A stretch of DNA of 55,469 nucleotides from Nonomuraea longispora. GTDB lineage: Bacteria; Actinomycetota; Actinomycetes; Streptosporangiales; Streptosporangiaceae. Positions 48,291 to 55,469 of the stretch are shown here, in pieces. The stretch covers positions 1-55,469 of the forward strand of contig NZ_SMJZ01000026.1 of assembly GCF_004348345.1 (NCBI RefSeq). Direction: 5' to 3'. The position numbers were made by a program, and so were the translations under genes. A model generated the notes under the pieces. The model had not been told where the DNA came from, ran no database searches, and saw only the letters and a list, made by a program, of their open reading frames with translations. The first letter of the stretch is position 1. Every line of letters starts with the position of its first letter.

Positions 48291-49144
48291 GTGTTGGCTC
48301 CGGCTCTCTTCCATGCGGCGGCCACGCGCACGGCATCGGCATTGGGACCTACCTCGTGCACGCGCACGCACCAAGCGCCCGCGTGGGCGGCCAGCGCGGT
48401 CACCGCCAAGGTCGCGTCGTCGCTGCGGCTGAACGGCCGGGGTGTGCCGTCGGGGCCGGCCAGCAGTCGGCCGAGGAACCGTTTGCGCGACGCGCCCACC
48501 AATAGCGGATAACCCAGTTCGGCGAGCTTCGGGATGCCGGCCAGCAGTGCCCAGTTGTGGTCGGCGTTCTTCGCGAACCCGAGACCGGGGTCGATCACGA
48601 TCTGCTCCTCCGTGACGCCCTCCGCCAACACCAGATCGACCCGTTTGCTCAGCTCTTCGCGGACCTCGGTGACCACGTCGGCGTAGACGGCGCGGCTGTC
48701 CATGTCGTGGCTGTGGCCGCGCCAGTGCATCACGACGTAGGGGACTCCGGTCGCGGCGACCGCGCGGGGCATGTCGGGGTCGGCCAGCCCGCCGCTCACG
48801 TCGTTGACGAGCCGCGCGCCCGCCTCGACCGCGGCCCTCGCGACCTCCGCCCGCATCGTGTCGACGCTGACCCGCACACCCTCCGCGTCGAGCGCCCTGA
48901 TCACCGGGAGAATCCGCGTGAGCTCCTCCTGCAGGGACACCCTGGCGGCCCCGGGACGGGTGGACTCGCCGCCCACGTCGACGATGTCGGCGCCCTCACG
49001 GACCAGGTCGAGGCCGTGCTGGATCGCGGCCTCCTCGTCGAACCATCGCCCGCCGTCGGAGAACGAATCGGGCGTCACATTGACCACGCCCATGACGAGG
49101 CACCGATCCGCGCCTCCCGGCACGTTCATGGGCACGCTAGTCAT
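48287..49144 (-). CDS. folP: Dihydropteroate synthase
   Basis: A 285-residue TIM-barrel enzyme. It has MGVVNVTPDSFSDGGRWFDE and DIVDVGGESTRPGAARVS, the two DHPS signatures, then LVNDVSGGLADPDMPRAVA, VIDPGLGFAKNADHNWALL and GASRKRFLG. It joins p-aminobenzoate to the pterin pyrophosphate and is the sulfonamide target. The ATG at 49144 is 58 bases past the folE stop. Confidence 0.97.
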   Translation of the reverse strand: MTSVPMNVPGGADRCLVMGVVNVTPDSFSDGGRWFDEEAAIQHGLDLVREGADIVDVGGESTRPGAARVSLQEELTRILPVIRALDAEGVRVSVDTMRAEVARAAVEAGARLVNDVSGGLADPDMPRAVAATGVPYVVMHWRGHSHDMDSRAVYADVVTEVREELSKRVDLVLAEGVTEEQIVIDPGLGFAKNADHNWALLAGIPKLAELGYPLLVGASRKRFLGRLLAGPDGTPRPFSRSDDATLAVTALAAHAGAWCVRVHEVGPNADAVRVAAAWKRAGANT

Positions 49145-49202
49145 GGGCCAAGCCTAGGCGCTTCCCGACACGTGATGACATCGTGGGTACCCCGTTCCGT
49201 CA

Positions 49203-49777
49203 TCAGCGGTGGAGAATCAGCGCCATTGCCTCGGAACGGGTCTTGTCGCTGGTGCGGAAGTCACCGCGGACCGCCGAGGTCACGGTCTTGGCACCGGGCT
49301 TGCGCACCCCACGCATCGTCATGCACAGGTGCTCGGCCTCGACCACCACGATGACCCCGCGCGGCTCCAGCACCCGCATGAGCGCGTCGGCGATCTGCGA
49401 GGTCATGCGCTCCTGCACCTGGGGACGGCGGGCGAACACGTCGACCAGGCGGGCCAGCTTGGACAGGCCCGTCACCTCACCGCGCTGGTTGGGGATGTAG
49501 CCCACGTGGGCCACCCCGTGGAACGGGACCAGATGGTGCTCGCAGGTCGAGTAGACCTCGATGTCCCTGACGAGCACCATCTCGTCGTGGTCGACGTCGA
49601 AGACCTTGGTCAGCACGTCCTCGGGCGTCTGGCCGAGCCCTGAATACTGCTCGGTCATGGCGCGGGCGACCCGGGCAGGCGTGTCGAGGAGGCCGTCGCG
49701 GTCGGGATCCTCGCCGATGGCGTAGAGGATCTCGCGTACGGCCTTCTCGATCCGGCCCTGGTCGATGTCGTGCTGCG

Positions 49778-49781
<4 letters not shown>
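49203..49781 (-). CDS. folE: GTP cyclohydrolase I
   Basis: A 192-residue enzyme that starts folate synthesis. Motifs include [40 protein letters not shown] with the zinc Cys and catalytic His pair, [20 protein letters not shown] and [20 protein letters not shown]. The GTG start overlaps the ftsH stop by four bases (GTGA), linking folate synthesis to FtsH expression. Confidence 0.97.
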
Positions 49782-51772
<1,991 letters not shown>

Positions 51773-51986
51773 CCGATGCGGAACCCCTTGCGGGCCCGTC
51801 CCTTCCTGACCATGGCCTGTGAAACCCCGGGTCGCCCCGGGGCCGCGGCATCCGACACCGCGAGTTCTGACTACCCGAAGGGGACACGGGGTCACCCTTC
51901 AGGAGTCCGAAGGTACACCGGCACAGCGCACGGAGGGACCCGCCCGCTACACCGGTCTTGCCCTATCAACGTACGTCACGTTGCGC

Positions 51987-52012
51987 GGTGTTCCCGGCCC
52001 GCCGGGAACACC
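51987..52012 (-). terminator. Hairpin terminator after hpt
   Basis: GGTGTTCCCGGC pairs perfectly with GCCGGGAACACC with a 2-base CC centre. It starts 11 bases past the hpt stop and separates hpt from ftsH. Confidence 0.75.
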
Positions 52013-52022
52013 GGCGGAATCG

Positions 52023-52574
52023 CTAGGTGTAAACGTGCGGAGCCAGCGTGCCGATGAAGGGCAGATTGCGGTATCGCTCCGCGTAGTCGAGGCCGTAACC
52101 GATGACGAACTCGCTGGGAATGTCGAAACCCACGTATTTCACCTCGATAGGCACCTTCACCGCGTCAGGTTTGCGCAGCGCGGCGCAGATCTCCAGCGAG
52201 GCCGGATTGCGCGATTTCAGGTTTTCCAGCAGCCAGTGCAGGGTCAGACCGGAGTCGATGATGTCCTCGACGATCAGCACATGGCGGTCGAGGATGTCGG
52301 TGTCGAGGTCCTTCAGCACGCGTACGACACCCGACGACCTCGTGCCGGCACCGTACGACGACACCGCCATCCAGTCCATCTGCACGGGCACGTGCAGAGC
52401 CCTCGCCAGGTCGGCCATCACCATGACCGCGCCCTTCAGCACGCCCACGAGCAGGACTTCCTTGCCTGCATAGTCCTCGTCGATCCGGCCGGCGAGCTCT
52501 TTGATCCTGACCTGGAGATCTTCCTCGGAGATGAGGACCTTTTCCAGGTCATTGCCCATGTCGGCAGCGTCCAC
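52023..52574 (-). CDS. hpt: Hypoxanthine phosphoribosyltransferase
   Basis: A 183-residue PRT. The PRPP-binding loop is VLIVEDIIDSGLTLHWLLE, and the flexible loop and LVGVLKGAVMVMADLARAL are also present. It salvages hypoxanthine and guanine to IMP and GMP. It begins 10 bases after the tilS stop; the GTG at 52574 has AAGGA upstream (an ATG at 52559 is possible). tilS, hpt and ftsH are neighbours in many bacteria. Confidence 0.96.
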   Translation of the reverse strand: MDAADMGNDLEKVLISEEDLQVRIKELAGRIDEDYAGKEVLLVGVLKGAVMVMADLARALHVPVQMDWMAVSSYGAGTRSSGVVRVLKDLDTDILDRHVLIVEDIIDSGLTLHWLLENLKSRNPASLEICAALRKPDAVKVPIEVKYVGFDIPSEFVIGYGLDYAERYRNLPFIGTLAPHVYT

Positions 52575-52584
52575 CTGTGGTTCC

Positions 52585-53586
52585 TTACGGGATGGGACTG
52601 ATGGCGAGTATCAGGGTGTCATACCGCCGCACGGCCGACAGACCCCCGGGCAGGTCCACCGCCTTCTGCCCGTGCCACCGCGTGACCAGCCGGTCCACGG
52701 CCAGCACGTGGGCGGCCGACAGCGCTCCCGGCGGTGCTCCCGCAGCGATGGCCGCGCGGCGCAGGACCCGCCGCCTGACGGCGTTGGGCAATCTCTCCAG
52801 CTCGCCCACGGACAACCTGACCGACCCCTCGATATCGCTTAGAGCGCAATTTCGGTACGCCGAATCCGCCCACCCGTCCAGTGCGTCGGCGTCCTCGCGC
52901 GCCATCCCCGCGGTCCTCGCGAGCGCCTCCGCGACCCCCGGGCCCAGCTCCTTCTCCAGCACCGGCAGCACGTGCCTCCTGACGCGCACCCTCGTGAAGC
53001 GGGGATCGTCGTTGTGCGGGTCGTCCCACGGGGACAGGCCCAGCGCCCGGCAGGCGGCGACCGTGGTGGCCCGTGAAAGACCGAGGAACGGCCGCAGATA
53101 ACGCCCGCTGCTCGCCGCCATGCCCGACAACGAACGCGGCCCGCTCCCCCTCGCCAGGCCGAGCAGGACCGTCTCCGCCTGGTCGTCCCTGGTGTGCCCG
53201 AGCAGGACCGCCGTCGCCGTGAGCCGGTCGGCCGCCTCCGTCAGCGCCGCGTAGCGCGCGTCCCTGGCCGCCGCCTCGGGACCACCCGCCGTACCCACCG
53301 TCACCGTGAGCACCTCGACCGGATCGAGGCCCATGCCGCGTGCCGCCTCCGCCACCGTCGCGGCGCGCTCGGCCGAGCCCGGCTGCAGCCCGTGGTCCAC
53401 GGTCAGCGCCCCCGCCCGCAGGCCCATCCGGGAAGCCACGAACGCCAGGGCGGCCGACAGGGCAACGGAGTCGGCTCCGCCGCTGCACGCCGCCAGGACC
53501 AGCGCGCCCTTCTCGACGCCGGCCAGCGCCTCGCGCACAGCCCTGCGTACGTCGGCGACTGCTGGATGTGGCCCCACGCAGCCCAT
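52585..53586 (-). CDS. tilS: tRNA(Ile)-lysidine synthase
   Basis: A 333-residue PP-loop ligase. The motif [10 protein letters not shown] (residues 31-40) binds ATP, with [20 protein letters not shown] and [20 protein letters not shown] typical of TilS. It adds lysine to C34 of tRNA-Ile so that AUA is read correctly. The C-terminus is short ([14 protein letters not shown]), as in many actinobacterial forms. It is followed by hpt. Confidence 0.95.
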   Translation of the reverse strand: MGCVGPHPAVADVRRAVREALAGVEKGALVLAACSGGADSVALSAALAFVASRMGLRAGALTVDHGLQPGSAERAATVAEAARGMGLDPVEVLTVTVGTAGGPEAAARDARYAALTEAADRLTATAVLLGHTRDDQAETVLLGLARGSGPRSLSGMAASSGRYLRPFLGLSRATTVAACRALGLSPWDDPHNDDPRFTRVRVRRHVLPVLEKELGPGVAEALARTAGMAREDADALDGWADSAYRNCALSDIEGSVRLSVGELERLPNAVRRRVLRRAAIAAGAPPGALSAAHVLAVDRLVTRWHGQKAVDLPGGLSAVRRYDTLILAISPIP

Positions 53587-53620
53587 TGTCCCGGCTCACG
53601 CCGCCGCCGGGAAACGCCGG

Positions 53621-53657
53621 GCCTCACCGCGCAGCCCTGAGGACAGCGCGGTGAGGC
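53621..53657 (-). terminator. Hairpin terminator after the DUF2342 gene
   Basis: GCCTCACCGCGC pairs perfectly with GCGCGGTGAGGC across a 13-base loop, starting 4 bases past the stop of the gene at its right. Confidence 0.75.
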
Positions 53658-53660
53658 GGG

Positions 53661-54737
53661 TCAGGCGGGCAGGGCCGGAGTGCCCATGACGCGGGAGACC
53701 CACCGGTCGGGGTCGGAGATCTCCTGCGTCGTCGGCAGTGTCTCGGGCGAGGTCCAGACCTTGTTGAAGCCGTCCATGCCGACCCGGTCGACCACGGTGC
53801 GGACGAACGCCGAGCCCTCCGCGTACTGCTTCATCTTGACCTCGATCCCCAGCAGCCGCCTGACCGTGCGGTCGAGGCGGGAGCCACCCTCGCGGCGCTG
53901 GGCGAACTTGGAGCGGATGTCGGCGACCGACGGCACCACGGACGGGCCGACGGCGTCCATCACGTAGTCGCCGTGCCCTTCGACCAGGGTCATCACGGCC
54001 GTCAGGCGGTCGAGGATCTCCTTCTGGCCGGGCGACTGGATGGCGTCGATGAGGTTGCCCTCGCCGCCGCGCACCACGTCGGCCACCGTGTCGGCGGCGT
54101 TGCGCAGGCGTTCGAGCAGCGTGGGCAGGTCGAGGTCGGAGGCCAGCAGGAACTCGGTCATCTGCGAGCGCACGTATTCGCGCAGCCACGTCACGCCCGT
54201 GAACTGCACGCGGTGGGTCTCCTCGTGCAGGCAGACCCACAGGCGGAAGTCGTGCGGGTTGACGGCCATCTCGCGCTCGGCGTGCACGATGTTGGGCGCG
54301 ACCAGGGTCAGGCGGCCCGTCGGCTCCTCACCCGTCGGGTCGGGCGGAAGGAACAGCTCGTACTGGCCCAGCACGCGCGAGGCCAGGAACGCCAGGACGG
54401 CGCCGACCTCGACGCCCGTGATGCGGGACCCCACGGCCGTGACGATGGCGGGCGGCGGGTTGTCGCCGCTGCTCATGCGCTGGGTCAGGGGTTCGAGCAC
54501 CACGCGGAAGCCCTCGACGTTGGCCTTGATCCAGCCCGGCCGGTCGACGATGGTCGCGGGCTGTGGCGCGGTGTCGGTGTGAATTTGTGTGAACTCGCGC
54601 ACGTGGCCCTCGGCCTCACGTGACAGGGTGCGGAGCTCGGTGACGGCCTGCCTGGCCTCCTCCCGGCTCACCTGAGGACCGGGGCGCACCAGGCGCGTGC
54701 CGGTCGTGACGGCCAGATCCCAGTCGATCACCTGCAT
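53661..54737 (-). CDS. Zincin-like metalloprotease, DUF2342 family
   Basis: A 358-residue protein of the DUF2342 family, sometimes labelled coenzyme F420 biosynthesis-associated. It carries the zinc motif WVCLHEETHRVQF (His-Glu-x-x-His) at about residue 172, preceded by VAPNIVHAERE, and a C-terminal helical region with LVEGHGDYVMDAVGPS, likely holding the third ligand. It probably is a peptidase, though its substrate is unknown. I chose the ATG 54737 (MQVIDWDLAV, family-like start); GTG 54746 is possible. The gene is next to tilS but has its own terminator. Confidence 0.88.
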   Translation of the reverse strand: MQVIDWDLAVTTGTRLVRPGPQVSREEARQAVTELRTLSREAEGHVREFTQIHTDTAPQPATIVDRPGWIKANVEGFRVVLEPLTQRMSSGDNPPPAIVTAVGSRITGVEVGAVLAFLASRVLGQYELFLPPDPTGEEPTGRLTLVAPNIVHAEREMAVNPHDFRLWVCLHEETHRVQFTGVTWLREYVRSQMTEFLLASDLDLPTLLERLRNAADTVADVVRGGEGNLIDAIQSPGQKEILDRLTAVMTLVEGHGDYVMDAVGPSVVPSVADIRSKFAQRREGGSRLDRTVRRLLGIEVKMKQYAEGSAFVRTVVDRVGMDGFNKVWTSPETLPTTQEISDPDRWVSRVMGTPALPA

Positions 54738-54815
54738 AACGTCCACCGTACGTGCTTCTCGTCGTGCCCGCGAAGGACCGGCCGAGCCGCGATCCGCAGG
54801 ATCGCCATGTGCGTC

Positions 54816-55469
54816 TCAGTTGCGGGCGACGATGGCGGCGAGGCGGTCGAGTACGGGTTCGGCGTTGACGGGTACGTGGTCGGCCATGAAGGCGAAGGTG
54901 ACCAGCCGTCCGTCCTTGGTGGTGGCGAGCCCCGCCAGGGTGTTGACGTTGTTGAGTGTGCCGGTCTTGGCGCGTACGAGGCCGACCTGACCCTTGCTGT
55001 CGGCGGCGGTGAAGCGGCGGCCGTTGCCGAGGGTGCCGGAGAAGCCGGCGATGGGCATGCCGGAGGCGATGGCGTGCAGGTCGGGGTGGTCGGCGGAACC
55101 GCCCATGGCGATGATCTTGGCGAGGGCGCGGGGGCTGATGCGGTTGCGGATGGAAAGGCCGCTGCCGTCGGAGAGCGCGGTCACGCCCTGGGCGGCCCCG
55201 AGCCGCTGGAGTACGGCGGTCACGCCCTTGGCGCCCCCTTCGAAGGAGCCCGGCTGGCCTTCCTTGATGGCGACGTGTCTCATCAGCGCCTCGGCCATGT
55301 CGTTGTCGCTCTCGGTCAGGGTGTGCTCGACGAGGGCGTAGATGGGGGCGGAGTCGACCCGGCCGAGTTCGGCGGCGCCGGCGGGGGCGTCGCCCTGGCG
55401 TACGGACTTCGACACCGCGATGCCCTCCTTCCTGAGGAGCCCGGCGAAGGCCGTGGCGGCGTATTGGGG
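54816..55469 (-). CDS. D-alanyl-D-alanine carboxypeptidase/endopeptidase PBP4 (DacB-like), 5' part beyond window
   Basis: The last 217 residues of a peptidase S13 family protein, entering the window in frame at 55469. The SxN motif is in TLTESDNDMAEALMR and the KTG motif in LVRAKTGTLNNVNTLAG, with SDGSGLSIRNRISPRALAKI between them, as in PBP4. The SxxK active-site serine lies upstream, beyond the window. PBP4 trims or cleaves cross-linked stem peptides. The gene order tilS - zincin - dacB is common in actinobacteria. Confidence 0.93.
   Translation of the reverse strand, partial: PQYAATAFAGLLRKEGIAVSKSVRQGDAPAGAAELGRVDSAPIYALVEHTLTESDNDMAEALMRHVAIKEGQPGSFEGGAKGVTAVLQRLGAAQGVTALSDGSGLSIRNRISPRALAKIIAMGGSADHPDLHAIASGMPIAGFSGTLGNGRRFTAADSKGQVGLVRAKTGTLNNVNTLAGLATTKDGRLVTFAFMADHVPVNAEPVLDRLAAIVARN

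Overview
The window is high-GC chromosomal DNA from a filamentous actinobacterium, most likely of the Streptosporangiales (Nonomuraea-like) or a close relative. The pointers are a chaplin, Lsr2, actinobacterial ClpC, a SAM-IV riboswitch, a c-di-AMP (ydaO) riboswitch in front of an NlpC/P60 hydrolase, and the gene order clpC - lsr2 - lysS - coaX - nad - panC - nuoD2 - fol - ftsH - hpt - tilS, which as I recall it is also found in Streptomyces. The genus is inferred from features, not measured.

Region by region. 1-1.5 kb: a YqeY-like protein (cut by the window edge), a divergent metallophosphoesterase and tRNA-Pro(CGG). 1.57-2.23 kb: a decayed IS5-family element with both inverted repeats still present. 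2.3-3.4 kb: a beta-propeller-like protein. 3.7-10.7 kb: a membrane M28 peptidase, radA and disA (DNA repair and c-di-AMP synthesis), an anchored secreted protein and mutY. 10.9-13.3 kb: two duplicated cupins divergent from a MarR regulator with twin operator-like palindromes, and an EboE-like TIM barrel protein. 13.9-22.5 kb: a run of cell-wall genes (ddl, murF, an Asp/Glu racemase, an ATPase-type regulator, a VanY-type D,D-carboxypeptidase, an OmpR/CseB-type two-component pair and a GerMN-type lipoprotein). 22.6-26.9 kb: clpC, a gene-empty stretch rich in inverted repeats, lsr2 and a 48-residue membrane protein. 27.1-31.6 kb: two RDD membrane proteins (one with a long Tyr/Gly/Gln-rich N-terminus), a GNAT, the c-di-AMP riboswitch with its NlpC/P60 gene, and a small HTH regulator. 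32.1-38.8 kb: a leftward cofactor operon (DUF2520 - panC - nadB-nadC fusion - coaX - lysS). 39.2-46.5 kb: a chaplin, a MidA-type methyltransferase, a P450, a SAM-IV-controlled PLP enzyme, DoxX, an orphan NuoD, an acyltransferase and an RHH protein. 46.5-55.5 kb: a leftward folate/ftsH/hpt/tilS block, a DUF2342 zincin and the C-terminal part of a PBP4-type D,D-peptidase.

How the parts may work together. DisA would make c-di-AMP and RadA is its usual neighbour; the riboswitch at about 30.2 kb is expected to read that nucleotide and control a wall hydrolase. The 13.9-22.5 kb locus could build (Ddl, MurF, racemase) and trim (VanY) peptidoglycan stem peptides under two-component control. Two perfect tandem 11-bp repeats lie between the divergent vanY and response-regulator genes. 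This locus is my best candidate for an undescribed system. The MidA methyltransferase lies close to a NuoD homologue, the subunit class its mitochondrial relative NDUFAF7 methylates.
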